NCBI RefSeq assembly: GCF_014650555.1
Contig: NZ_BMVE01000011.1
Span: 186,001 to 250,000, forward strand
Length of the DNA: 64,000 bases
DNA from: Streptomyces goshikiensis
GTDB taxonomy: Bacteria > Actinomycetota > Actinomycetes > Streptomycetales > Streptomycetaceae
Reading direction: 5' to 3'
Part shown: one piece after another, positions 1 to 7,830 of the stretch
How positions within the stretch are numbered: position 1 is the stretch's first letter
Layout of the letters: each line of letters starts with the position of its first letter
Program-made: the position numbers and the translations under genes
Notes under the pieces: generated by a model
The model's input: only the letters and a program-made list of their open reading frames with translations
Databases searched by the model: none
Told to the model about the DNA's origin: nothing

Positions 1-49
1 ACTTGACCACATCTCGCGGTCATGTGACGAGGAAGGGACACCAGTCAAA

Positions 50-625
50 ATGGCAGTAAGCCTGTCCAAGGGCGGCAACGTCTCGCTTTCCAAGGAGGCC
101 CCCGGCCTCAGCGCCGTCACGGTCGGCCTCGGCTGGGACACCCGCACGACCACCGGCGTCGACTTCGACCTGGACGCCTCCGCCATCGCGGTCAACGCGA
201 CCGGCAAGGTCGTCTCCGACGGCCACTTCGTGTTCTTCAACAACAAGAGCACGCCGGACGGCACCATCGTCCACACCGGTGACAACCGCACCGGCGAGGG
301 CGCCGGCGACGACGAGGCCATCAAGGTCAACCTCGCCGGCCTGCCCGCCGACGTGGACAAGATCGTCTTCCCGGTGTCGATCTACGACGCCGAGTCCCGC
401 AGCCAGAACTTCGGCCAGGTCCGCAACGCGTACATCCGCGTCGTGAACCAGGCCGGCGGCGGCGAGATCGCCCGCTACGACCTCTCCGAGGACGCCGCGA
501 CCGAGACCGCCATGGTCTTCGGCGAGCTCTACCGCAACGGCGCGGAGTGGAAGTTCCGCGCGGTCGGCCAGGGCTACGCCTCGGGCCTGACGGGCATCGC
601 GCAGGACTTCGGCGTCAACGTCTGA
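50..625 (+). CDS. terD: TerD family protein
   Basis: A 191-residue protein of the TerD/CABP family, the usual length for this group. It starts MAVSLSKGGNVSLSKEAPGL and carries the acidic DFDLDASA segment (around residues 39-46) and a second acidic stretch, GEGAGDDEAI, which in characterised members form calcium sites. No signal peptide or membrane segment is visible, so it should be cytoplasmic. TerD proteins are linked to tellurite and stress resistance and, in Streptomyces, to differentiation; the biochemical role is still unclear. A GAGGAAGGG ribosome site lies upstream. It stands alone; hairpin repeats follow the stop. Confidence 0.93.
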   Translation: MAVSLSKGGNVSLSKEAPGLSAVTVGLGWDTRTTTGVDFDLDASAIAVNATGKVVSDGHFVFFNNKSTPDGTIVHTGDNRTGEGAGDDEAIKVNLAGLPADVDKIVFPVSIYDAESRSQNFGQVRNAYIRVVNQAGGGEIARYDLSEDAATETAMVFGELYRNGAEWKFRAVGQGYASGLTGIAQDFGVNV

Positions 626-637
626 TCCGCCGGTGGT

Positions 638-730
638 GAAGCCCCCTCCCCCACCGGGAGGGGGGGGCGCCGGCGCTTCTGCGCGGGGGCGGGCGGCGGA
701 AGCCCCCTCCCCCACCGGGAGGGGGGCTTC
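638..730. repeat. Duplicated GC-rich hairpin between terD and a gene fragment
   Basis: Two nearly identical copies (about 639-667 and 700-728) of a C-run/G-run hairpin with arms CCCCCTCCC and GGGAGGGGG around a CCACC loop. The second copy extends to GAAG...CTTC at its ends, giving a stem of about 13 pairs. They lie right after the terD stop, so they probably end its transcript. Their duplication just before a truncated gene suggests local rearrangement. Confidence 0.6.
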
Positions 731-744
731 GCTACCGTTCGCGG

Positions 745-1029
745 GTGATCCTGCAGCCGCTCGTCCCCGCGGACGGCGCCCTCCCGGGCCCGTGGATCGG
801 CCTGCTGCTCATCGACGCGACCGCGCACCGCCAGGGCCTCGGCGCGGCCGTCGCCGCCCTCGTCGAGGAGCGCTTCCGCGCCGCCGGACGCGACGGCGTA
901 CGCATCGCCGTGCTCGACAACAACCCGCGGGCCCTCGCCTTCTGGCGGGCCCAGGGGTACACCGCGCTGCGCCACGGCGAGGACCGCGAGCTCAAGCGGC
1001 CCTGCACCGTCCTGCGCAAGGCGCTCTGA
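745..1029 (+). pseudogene. 5'-truncated GNAT acetyltransferase
   Basis: A 94-residue frame holding only the C-terminal half of a GNAT N-acetyltransferase. It has the beta4 strand (WIGLLLID), the acetyl-CoA binding loop (HRQGLGAAV), and the final strands with NNPRALAFWRAQGY. Family members are usually 140-170 residues; the N-terminal strands and first helices are missing, and the DNA upstream is repeat sequence, not coding. The GTG start at 745 lacks a convincing ribosome site. Most likely a decayed remnant; expression as a mini-protein cannot be ruled out. Confidence 0.6.
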
Positions 1030-1059
1030 AACCGGCCGGGAAACCGGCCGGACGACCCG

Positions 1060-2490
1060 CTAGCGGGGCCGAGCCTCCCCGTACAGCCAGACGTCCCAGA
1101 CCTTCTTCAGGTCGTGCCCCGTCTTCTTCTCCGCGTAGGCGGTGAAGTCGGCCGTGCTCGCGTTCCCGTACTTGTGGTCGGCGACCCAGCCGCGCAGCAG
1201 GGCGAAGAACTTCTCGTCGCCCACCTCCTGGCGGATCCGCTGGAGGACCATCGCGCCCCGGAGGTAGACCGGGCTCTCGGAGAGCTGCTCGGGCCCGGGC
1301 GGCGCGGCCGGCGGGAAGGCCGACCAGTCCGATCCGGCCTCGCTGTCCACCGCCGTGTCACCGGCGAGGAGCGCGTCGAAGTGCTGCTGCGCCGTCGGCC
1401 CGCCGTGGTCCTCGCTCCACAGCCACTCCGCGTACGTGGCGAAGCCCTCGTTGAGCCACATGTCCTTCCACGACTTCGGCGACACCGCGTTGCCGTACCA
1501 CTGGTGGGCGAGCTCGTGCACCACCAGCGCGTCCTCGGAGGGCGCACCGGAGAAGACGGGCCTGGTCTGCGTCTCCAGCGCGTACGCCAGGGTCTCGGCC
1601 GGCACCACGATCGCGCCGGTCGTGGAGAACGGGTACGGGCCGAACCGCCCGCCGCCCCACTCCACGATCTCCGGCAGCCGCGCCAGCCGGGGCGCGCTGC
1701 GCGCCTCCTCCCCGGGCGACACCGCGTTGTAGACGGCGACCCCGGAGGGCGTCTTGCCCGTCGTCACCTTGAACTTCCCGATCGCGGCGGTCGCCAGGTA
1801 GCTCGCCATCGGTTCGGCGCTGTGCCACGCGAACTCCGTCTGCCCGTCACCGGTGTCGGTGCGGGAGGTCAACTCGCCGTTGGAGACGGCCTCGTAGCCC
1901 TTGGGGACGGTCAGCTTGATGTCGTACGTGGCCTTGTCGCTCGGGTGGTGGTTGCCGGGGAACCAGGCCATCGAACCGACCGGCTCACCGACCCCGACGG
2001 CCCCGGCCGCCCCCGCCGCCCCCTCGTCCGTGCGGATCCAGCCCTCCTGGGAGCCGTCCGGGTCGGTGACCGCCTTCGGCTTGCCGGAGTAGTCGACCTC
2101 CGTACGGAAGACCTCGCCCTTCTTCAGGTCCTCGGCCGGGCGCACCGTCAGCTCGTTGCCGGACCGGTTGAACCGGGCCCCGGCCCCCTCGACGGTGACG
2201 CCCTCCACGCGGAGCCCGCTGAGGTCCAGGTTGAAGGAGCTGAGCCCCTGCGTGGCGCGGGCGGTGATGACGGCCGTCCCGTCCAGCTGCCCGTCGGCGG
2301 GGTCGTAGTCGAGGTCCAGGTCGTAGTGCTCGACCTGGTAGCCGCCGTTCCCGGCCTTCGGGAAGTACGGGTCCCGAAGCCCCGACGCACCCGGCCGCCC
2401 CTGCACGGTGGCCCCCGTACACCCCGTGGTGAGGGCGATCAGGGCGGCGGCGGCAGAGGCGGCGAGGCGGGTCAGAGCGCGGTGTTCCAC
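1060..2490 (-). CDS. M1 family metallopeptidase, lipoprotein
   Basis: A 476-residue secreted aminopeptidase-like lipoprotein. A signal peptide ends in the lipobox LTTGC (Cys24). The zinc motif HELAH is at residues 325-329 with the third ligand in NEGFATYAEW (Glu348), giving HEXXH-X18-E as in M1 gluzincins. The usual GAMEN substrate loop is replaced by an ALETQT-like segment, so substrate preference may differ from classic aminopeptidase N. It lacks the large C-terminal helical domain of PepN. A TAGGAT hexamer (minus strand, 2498-2503) sits 7 bases before the GTG, so the transcript is probably leaderless. Confidence 0.9.
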   Translation of the reverse strand: MEHRALTRLAASAAAALIALTTGCTGATVQGRPGASGLRDPYFPKAGNGGYQVEHYDLDLDYDPADGQLDGTAVITARATQGLSSFNLDLSGLRVEGVTVEGAGARFNRSGNELTVRPAEDLKKGEVFRTEVDYSGKPKAVTDPDGSQEGWIRTDEGAAGAAGAVGVGEPVGSMAWFPGNHHPSDKATYDIKLTVPKGYEAVSNGELTSRTDTGDGQTEFAWHSAEPMASYLATAAIGKFKVTTGKTPSGVAVYNAVSPGEEARSAPRLARLPEIVEWGGGRFGPYPFSTTGAIVVPAETLAYALETQTRPVFSGAPSEDALVVHELAHQWYGNAVSPKSWKDMWLNEGFATYAEWLWSEDHGGPTAQQHFDALLAGDTAVDSEAGSDWSAFPPAAPPGPEQLSESPVYLRGAMVLQRIRQEVGDEKFFALLRGWVADHKYGNASTADFTAYAEKKTGHDLKKVWDVWLYGEARPR

Positions 2491-2570
2491 GCCCTCGATC
2501 CTATGCGGGGCGGGTATCGAGGACCGGTGACGGCAGCGCGATCCGGCCTCGCTCGGCCACCGGCCGCGGG

Positions 2571-3128
2571 CTACTTGGCGAGGGAGTCGACGCCGGCCTT
2601 CGCGAACTTCTCGTCCAGGTCACCGCTCGGGGCGCCGGCCACGCCGATGCCCGCGACCGGGGCGCCGGAGGCCTGCACCGGGGCGCCGCCGGCGAGGAAG
2701 AGGGTGCCGGGGATGTCCTTCAGGTTCGGGGCCTGGGCGAGGCGGCCCGCGAGCACCGAGGTCGGGGCGTTCCAGGACACGGCGGTGAAGGCCTTGCGCT
2801 CCGCCGACTCGTAGGACTGCGGGCCCGCGCCGTCGCCGCGCAGGGTGACGAGCGTGTTGCCGTTCCGGTCCACCACCGCGACGGTCACCTTCTGGCCCTC
2901 CTTCTCGGCGGCGTCCAGCGCGGCCTGGGCGGCGCGGGAGGCGGCGTCGATGGTGAGGTGGGTCGAGGTGGTGAAGTTCTTGTCCTTCGCCGGGGCGGCG
3001 GGCGCGGACTCGGCCCGCGCGGTGGGCGCGGTGCTCGCGCTGGCGCTGGCGCTGACGGCGCCGAAGGTCCCGGCGCCGAGCGCGAGGGCGAGGGCGGTAC
3101 CGGTGAGAACGCGGGTGCGGGTCTGCAT
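2571..3128 (-). CDS. hbpS: Secreted haem-binding/redox sensor protein HbpS
   Basis: A 185-residue secreted protein of the GlcG/HbpS family with an N-terminal signal peptide (about residues 1-30, hydrophobic LTGTALALALGAG). The core, including VAVVDRNGNTLVTLRGDGAG, SAERKAFTAVSWNAPT and NLKDIPGTLFLAGGAPV, closely matches what I recall of HbpS from Streptomyces reticuli. There, extracellular HbpS binds and degrades haem and modulates the sensor kinase SenS. It is divergent from senS-senR here, the same arrangement as the described three-component system, which supports the name. About 245 bases separate it from senS. Confidence 0.9.
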   Translation of the reverse strand: MQTRTRVLTGTALALALGAGTFGAVSASASASTAPTARAESAPAAPAKDKNFTTSTHLTIDAASRAAQAALDAAEKEGQKVTVAVVDRNGNTLVTLRGDGAGPQSYESAERKAFTAVSWNAPTSVLAGRLAQAPNLKDIPGTLFLAGGAPVQASGAPVAGIGVAGAPSGDLDEKFAKAGVDSLAK

Positions 3129-3373
3129 GTCTGCTCCTGAGAACGTCGGCGCGGTGCCGGGGGTACTGCTCTTGCTTGCTGCTCCAAGCCTGTGGCCGGG
3201 ACCCGCCCGCGCCCGTCCGCGTACCGGCTCGCGACGGCCACCGCACCGGTTGACCCCGGGGTCAGCCGATCGGTCGATGCGGACCGGGTGCCCGTAAGGA
3301 TTGGCTGGTCAGCGCCGTCGCCCCCGTCCAGGCAGGATGGGAGGCGCAAGCACCACCACCCCGGGAGCCCGCC

Positions 3374-4543
3374 GTGCCAGCAGTGCCCGCCGCGAAGTCC
3401 GACACCCGCGCGCTGGCCGCCGTCGCGCACACCGCGTTCTTCCTGCTCCTCGGCGCGTCCCTGGCCCGCTTCCTGCTGCGCCACCCCGGCGAGCCCCGCA
3501 CCCCGTGGATCATCGCCCTCAGCGTCACGCTGGCCCTGCTGTACGTCCTCGGCCCCGCCCTCGGCGCCGCGCCGACCCTGCGGCGGCTGCTCTGGCTCGG
3601 GCTGGTGGTCGCGACCTGGGTGGTCCTCGTCGTCCTCGCCCCCAGCTTCGCCTGGTGCGCCGTACCGCTCTTCTACACCGCGCTGCGCACCCTGCCGCCG
3701 CGGGCCGCGATCGTCCTCGTCGCCCTCCTCACCGTCTTCGTCGTCACCGCCCAGCTCCAACTCGCCACCGCCTTCGACCCGAACCTGCTGCTGGCCCCGC
3801 CGGCGGTCGCGGCCCTCGCGACCGCCGTCCTCGTCCACATGGAGCGCCAAGCGCAGGCCCAGCGCGACCTCATCGACGACCTGATCCGGACCCGCCGCGA
3901 ACTCGCCGCCACCGAACGGCGCGAAGGCACCCTCGCCGAACGCCAGCGGCTGTCCATGGAGATCCACGACACCCTGGCCCAGCACCTGTCCAGCCAGCAG
4001 ATGCTGCTCCAGGCCGCCGACCGCACCTGGGACAGCGACCCCGCCACCGCCCGCGCGCACGTCCGCACCGCCAACGACATCGCCGCGCGGGGCCTCGCGG
4101 AGGCGCGCCGCCTCGTCCACGACCTGGCGCCGCCGGAGCTGGCGGGCGGCGCGGGCCTCGCGGACGCGCTGCGCACCCTCGACGCCGGCCCGCACACCGA
4201 GGTCCGCTTCCACCTCGAAGGCACGCCCGCCCCGCTGCCGGACCGCGTCCAGTCCACGCTGCTGCGGATAGCGCAGGGCGCGCTGGCCAACGTCCGCGAG
4301 CACTCCGGCGCCCGCACCGCCGCGCTCACCCTGAGCTTCCTCGGCGACCAGGTCGTCCTGGACGTCGCGGACGACGGCCACGGCTTCACCGAAGACGCCC
4401 GCGGCTCCGCCGACGACCGCGGCCACGGCCTCCCCGCGATGCGCGCCCGCGTCAGCCAGCTCGGCGGCACCCTGACGATCGAATCCACCCCGGGCGAGGG
4501 CACCGTCCTCTCCGCCTCGATCCCCCTGGAGCCCACCGGATGA
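3374..4543 (+). CDS. senS: Sensor histidine kinase SenS
   Basis: A 389-residue membrane kinase. About five hydrophobic segments fill residues 15-150, followed by a HisKA_3 dimerisation domain with EIHDTLAQ (phospho-acceptor His198) and a compact HATPase domain (LANVREHSG N-box, VADDGHGF, GHGLPAMRAR). This is the NarL-partner kinase architecture. Its position divergent from hbpS and overlapping senR by four bases identifies it as SenS, which is controlled by HbpS in response to haem and oxidative stress. The start is GTG; a purine-rich GGGAG lies about six bases upstream. Confidence 0.9.
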   Translation: MPAVPAAKSDTRALAAVAHTAFFLLLGASLARFLLRHPGEPRTPWIIALSVTLALLYVLGPALGAAPTLRRLLWLGLVVATWVVLVVLAPSFAWCAVPLFYTALRTLPPRAAIVLVALLTVFVVTAQLQLATAFDPNLLLAPPAVAALATAVLVHMERQAQAQRDLIDDLIRTRRELAATERREGTLAERQRLSMEIHDTLAQHLSSQQMLLQAADRTWDSDPATARAHVRTANDIAARGLAEARRLVHDLAPPELAGGAGLADALRTLDAGPHTEVRFHLEGTPAPLPDRVQSTLLRIAQGALANVREHSGARTAALTLSFLGDQVVLDVADDGHGFTEDARGSADDRGHGLPAMRARVSQLGGTLTIESTPGEGTVLSASIPLEPTG

Positions 4544-5160
4544 CGACGATCCTGCTCTGCGACGACCACGTGGTCGTCCGCGCCGGCCTGCTGGCCCTGC
4601 TGGGCAGCGAACCGGACATCGAGGTCCTCGGCGAGGCCGGCAGCGGCGAGGAGGCCGTGGCGCTGGCCGCGAAGCTCCGCCCCGACGTCGTCCTGATGGA
4701 CCTCCAGCTGGGCGAGGGCATCGACGGCGTCGAAGCCACCCGCCGCATCACGGCCCTCCCCGCCCCGCCGCACGTCCTGGTCCTGACCACCTACGACACC
4801 GACGCGGACATCACCCGGGCCATCGGCGCGGGCGCGACCGGATACCTCCTCAAGGCGGAACGCCCCGAGGAGCTCTTCGCGGCGATCCACTCGGCCGCCG
4901 CCGGCCGCACCACCCTCTCCCCACCCGTCGCCAGCCGTGTCATGGCCCACATGCGCGGCAGCCGCCCCACCCTCACCGACCGCGAGCTCGACATCCTCGG
5001 CCAACTGGCCCGCGGCCTCGGCAACCGCGACATCGCCCGCGCCCTCTTCATCAGCGAGGCGACGGTCAAAACCCACCTGGGCCGCATCTACGACAAGCTC
5101 GGCGTGGACACCCGCGCCGGCGCGGTCTCCGTAGCCAAAGAACAACGCCTCCTCCCCTGA
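4540..5160 (+). CDS. senR: Response regulator SenR (NarL/LuxR type)
   Basis: A 206-residue response regulator with a receiver domain (acidic pocket CDDH, phospho-acceptor Asp54 in LMDLQ, conserved Thr in TTYD, Lys in LLKAERP) and a C-terminal LuxR helix-turn-helix (LTDREL...ISEATVKTHLGRIYDKLGV). Its ATG overlaps the senS stop (ATGA), so translation is coupled. In S. reticuli the orthologue controls hbpS, its own operon and redox genes such as catalase-peroxidase; the intergenic space before hbpS and senS is the likely target here. Confidence 0.9.
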   Translation: MTTILLCDDHVVVRAGLLALLGSEPDIEVLGEAGSGEEAVALAAKLRPDVVLMDLQLGEGIDGVEATRRITALPAPPHVLVLTTYDTDADITRAIGAGATGYLLKAERPEELFAAIHSAAAGRTTLSPPVASRVMAHMRGSRPTLTDRELDILGQLARGLGNRDIARALFISEATVKTHLGRIYDKLGVDTRAGAVSVAKEQRLLP

Positions 5161-5189
5161 CCCCACCAACCCCCGCCCCACCGACGCCC

Positions 5190-5395
5190 ACCCCACCCAG
5201 CCCCGCCGGGGCGGCCGCCGCTCGGGGGCCGGGCACGTCCCCACCGACGCCCGCCCCATCCAGCCCCGCCGGCGTTTGAGGCGCGGGGTTCCGGGGCGGA
5301 GCCCCGGGCCCCGGCAGGGGCCTCCCCCGACGGGGCCCGGGGGCCGGGGCGGAGCCCCGAAGGTGCAGCCCGCCGGCGGCTGAGGCCCCGGGGAG
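5190..5395. repeat. GC-rich dispersed Streptomyces intergenic repeats
   Basis: Gene-free stretch holding repeated CAGCCCCGCCGG units (near 5199 and 5258), one followed by CGTTTGAGGCGCGGGG, plus several GGGGCGGAGCCCCG hairpins (near 5293 and 5346). This kind of repeat recurs between genes in many Streptomyces genomes. Here it separates senR from the next gene and probably provides termination. Confidence 0.6.
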
Positions 5396-5438
5396 GGCGC
5401 CGGCACCGCGCAGCGGACCGGCGTGACACCATCAAGGC

Positions 5439-5942
5439 GTGCTCGACATCGGCTACTCCCTCTCCCGGCGCTTCCCCGACCCCCCGCAGACCGACTACCG
5501 CTCGGCGGACGTCCACTCCCTGCGCCACGACCTGTTCTGCGGGGACGTCTACCTCGCGGACACCAACGCGGACCGGGAAGTGTCCACAGCCTGGGGATGG
5601 GTCCCCGTACTCGACTTCGCCTGGGCGCTCTGCGACATCGTCGAGCAGCTCGACCAGGACCCCCGGGGCAGCCGCTCCTCCAACCGCCAGTACGCGGAGC
5701 TCGACTTCACCGAGTCCACCGACCGCATGCTCTTCGAGCGCCGCTTCGGCTGGGTCGACATCGAGGCCGACTGGATGCCGCCCGAGGAGGACCCGCTGAC
5801 CTTCAGCCACCGCCTCCTGCGCCGCGAGGCCCGCGACTTCCTGCACGACGTCATCGCCGACCTCGTCGACATGCACGACGGCCTCGCCGACAACCCCGTC
5901 ATCTGGACCCTCCAGGCCCGCTTCCCCCGCGTCCCGGCGTAG
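5439..5942 (+). CDS. Conserved hypothetical protein
   Basis: A 167-residue soluble acidic protein starting at GTG. I do not recognise a characterised family with certainty. Visible features are many aromatic and acidic residues (WGWVPVLDFAWALCDIVEQLD, then FTESTDRMLFERRFGWVDIEADW), no signal peptide and no membrane helix. Codon usage is typical of the window and the frame ends cleanly, so it is a real gene. It converges with the pentapeptide-repeat gene 29 bases away. The absence of a strong ribosome site suggests it may be leaderless. Confidence 0.8.
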   Translation: MLDIGYSLSRRFPDPPQTDYRSADVHSLRHDLFCGDVYLADTNADREVSTAWGWVPVLDFAWALCDIVEQLDQDPRGSRSSNRQYAELDFTESTDRMLFERRFGWVDIEADWMPPEEDPLTFSHRLLRREARDFLHDVIADLVDMHDGLADNPVIWTLQARFPRVPA

Positions 5943-5971
5943 CGGCGCAACGGCGCCGCGCCACGACCGCC

Positions 5972-6646
5972 CTACCCCACCACCCGCACCCCCATCTGCG
6001 CCGCCAACGCCGGCGCCAGGTCGAACAGCTGCCCCGGGCTGATCACCGCTCCGGCCAGCGCGTCCACACCCCGCGCGATGTCCAGCTCCACGGCGCCCCG
6101 CAGGTCCACGTCGGCCATCCGCACCCCCGTGAAGTCCGCCCCCCGCAGCGCGCAGCCGCGGAACTCCACCCGCTCCAGCACCGCACCCCCGAAGTCCGGC
6201 TCCACCAGCACGCACTCCTCGAAGACCACGTCCTTGAGCCGCGCCGTCCGCAGGTTCAGGTAGTCGATCTTCCCCCCGCGCACCACCACCCGCTCCAGCG
6301 CCGCCCCGTGCAGCTGCACCCCGCCGAGCCGGGCCTCCACCAGCTCCACGTCCCGGAACGAGGCCCCGGACAGGTCCGTCCCCACCCCCCGGACCCCCTC
6401 CAGCACCGCGTCCAGGAACCGCGCCTTCGCCAGCCCCGCCTCGTCCAGCGCGCAGCGCCGTACCGCGCAGTCCATGAACCGGGCCCCCGCCCCGTCCTGC
6501 CCGGCCAGGTCCAGGTCGGCGAACTCCAGCCCGTCGTAATCCCCGTCCGGCTCCAGCTCGCCGCCCTCCCACGCGACCAGCTCCGGCAGCCGCACCTCCG
6601 CCCGCCGCGCCGCCTTCACCGTCTGCGCCTGTCCTTTTCGCACCAT
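5972..6646 (-). CDS. Pentapeptide repeat protein
   Basis: About 224 residues of pentapeptide repeats of the A(D/N)LXX class, for example LEFADLDLAG, GASFRDVELVEARLGGVQL and LRGADFTGVRMADVDLRGA. These fold as a right-handed quadrilateral beta helix. Some members mimic DNA and protect gyrase, but no feature here proves that role. The frame stays open to 6706, but ATG 6646 is favoured because GGGGAG lies directly before it; GTG 6643 is an equally good candidate. It is divergent from the SoxR-box-controlled quinone reductase, so it could share that control. Confidence 0.85.
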   Translation of the reverse strand: MVRKGQAQTVKAARRAEVRLPELVAWEGGELEPDGDYDGLEFADLDLAGQDGAGARFMDCAVRRCALDEAGLAKARFLDAVLEGVRGVGTDLSGASFRDVELVEARLGGVQLHGAALERVVVRGGKIDYLNLRTARLKDVVFEECVLVEPDFGGAVLERVEFRGCALRGADFTGVRMADVDLRGAVELDIARGVDALAGAVISPGQLFDLAPALAAQMGVRVVG

Positions 6647-6697
6647 CTCCCCATCGTGACCCACTCCACTGACAACACGGCCAACCCGGCCACGCCT

Positions 6698-6721
6698 TGA
6701 CCTCAAGTCCGCTTGAGGTCA
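6698..6721. promoter_or_regulatory. SoxR box (perfect inverted repeat)
   Basis: Arms TGACCTCAAG and CTTGAGGTCA around TCCG, a perfect 10-base inverted repeat. Its core CCTCAAG-N4-CTTGAGG is the SoxR operator known from E. coli soxS and Streptomyces SoxR targets. A TTGACC -35 (6697-6702) and a poor -10 (6722-6727) are 19 bases apart, the stretched spacing typical of MerR-family activated promoters, with the ATG at 6734 close to the expected transcription start. Confidence 0.88.
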
Positions 6722-6733
6722 CACCCTGACCCC

Positions 6734-7741
6734 ATGACCGCTCCCGCCATGAACGCCGTCCGCCTCCACGCCTTCGGCCCCGCCGAGAACCTCTCCTACG
6801 AGCGCACCCCCCGCCCCGTCCCCGCCCCCGGCCAGGTCCGCATCGCCGTCGCCGCCGCCGGGGTCCACCTCCTCGACACCGCCCTCCGCCAAGGCGTCCA
6901 GGGCCCGCCCGCCCCGCTCCCCGAACTCCCCACGATCCCCGGCCGCGAGGTCGCCGGCACCGTCGACGCCCTCGGCCCCGGCACCGACCCCGCCTGGCTC
7001 GGCCGCCCCGTCGTCGTCCACCTCGGCTTCGCCCCCGGCGGCTACGCCGAGTACGCCGTCGCCGACGCCCAGCGCCTGCACCCCATCCCGCCCGGCCTCG
7101 ATCCCGCCGAGGCCGTCGCCATGATCGGCACCGGCCGCACCGCCCTCGGGATCCTCCAGTTCGCCGACCTCGGCCCCGCCTCCACGGCCCTCGTCCCCGC
7201 CGCCGCCGGCGGCATCGGCACCCTGCTCGTCCAGTACGCCAAGAACGCCGGGGCCACCGTCATCGCCCTCGCCGGCGGCCCCGCCAAAACCGCCCGCGCC
7301 GCCGCCAACCGCGCCGACCTCGCCGTCGACTACACCGAGCCCGGCTGGCCCGACACCGTCCGCGCCCACCACCCCGACGGCGCCACCGTCCTCTTCGACT
7401 CCGTCGGCGGCTCCACCGCCCGCGCCGCCCTCGGCCTCCTCGCGCCCGGCGCCCGCCACCTCGTCTTCGGCTGGTCCGACGGTCCGCTCACCCTCACCGA
7501 CGCCGAACGCGCCGGTCTCACCGCCCGCGGCATCACCACCCAGAGCGTCCTCGGCCCGGTCATGCTCCGGCGCGCCGGCGGCGACGACCCCCTGCGCCTC
7601 CTGGAAACCCGCGCCCTCGCCGAAGCCGCCGCCGGCCGCCTGCGCCCGGCCCTCCAGCGCTACCCCCTGTCCGAAGCCGCCGCCGCCCACCACGCCCTGG
7701 AAACCCGCGGCACCATCGGCAAGGTCGTCCTGGAACCCTGA
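6734..7741 (+). CDS. Zinc-binding-type dehydrogenase / NADPH:quinone reductase (SoxR target)
   Basis: A 335-residue medium-chain dehydrogenase/reductase. It has the GroES-like N-terminal domain (PGREVAGTVDALGPG) and the nucleotide-binding fold (VPAAAGGIGTLLVQYAKNAG); the cysteine zinc ligands of alcohol dehydrogenases are absent, as in quinone reductases. ATG 6734 is chosen over the upstream TTG 6713 because TTG lies inside the SoxR box. No ribosome site precedes the ATG, so the message is probably leaderless. The S. coelicolor counterpart in this location is, as I recall, one of the few SoxR regulon members (SCO4266), induced by redox-active metabolites. Confidence 0.9.
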   Translation: MTAPAMNAVRLHAFGPAENLSYERTPRPVPAPGQVRIAVAAAGVHLLDTALRQGVQGPPAPLPELPTIPGREVAGTVDALGPGTDPAWLGRPVVVHLGFAPGGYAEYAVADAQRLHPIPPGLDPAEAVAMIGTGRTALGILQFADLGPASTALVPAAAGGIGTLLVQYAKNAGATVIALAGGPAKTARAAANRADLAVDYTEPGWPDTVRAHHPDGATVLFDSVGGSTARAALGLLAPGARHLVFGWSDGPLTLTDAERAGLTARGITTQSVLGPVMLRRAGGDDPLRLLETRALAEAAAGRLRPALQRYPLSEAAAAHHALETRGTIGKVVLEP

Positions 7742-7830
7742 CGCATCCACCAGAAGGCCTGCGATCCCGCCCCGAAACCCGGCACCGCGCACATGGACAC
7801 CCCCGCGGAACCCCGTGTACCAAATCCCCC

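Noticed and set aside
5190..5395. Mobile element or insertion sequence
   Set aside because: The sequence is a common short intergenic repeat; no transposase frame, target duplication or terminal repeat was seen.
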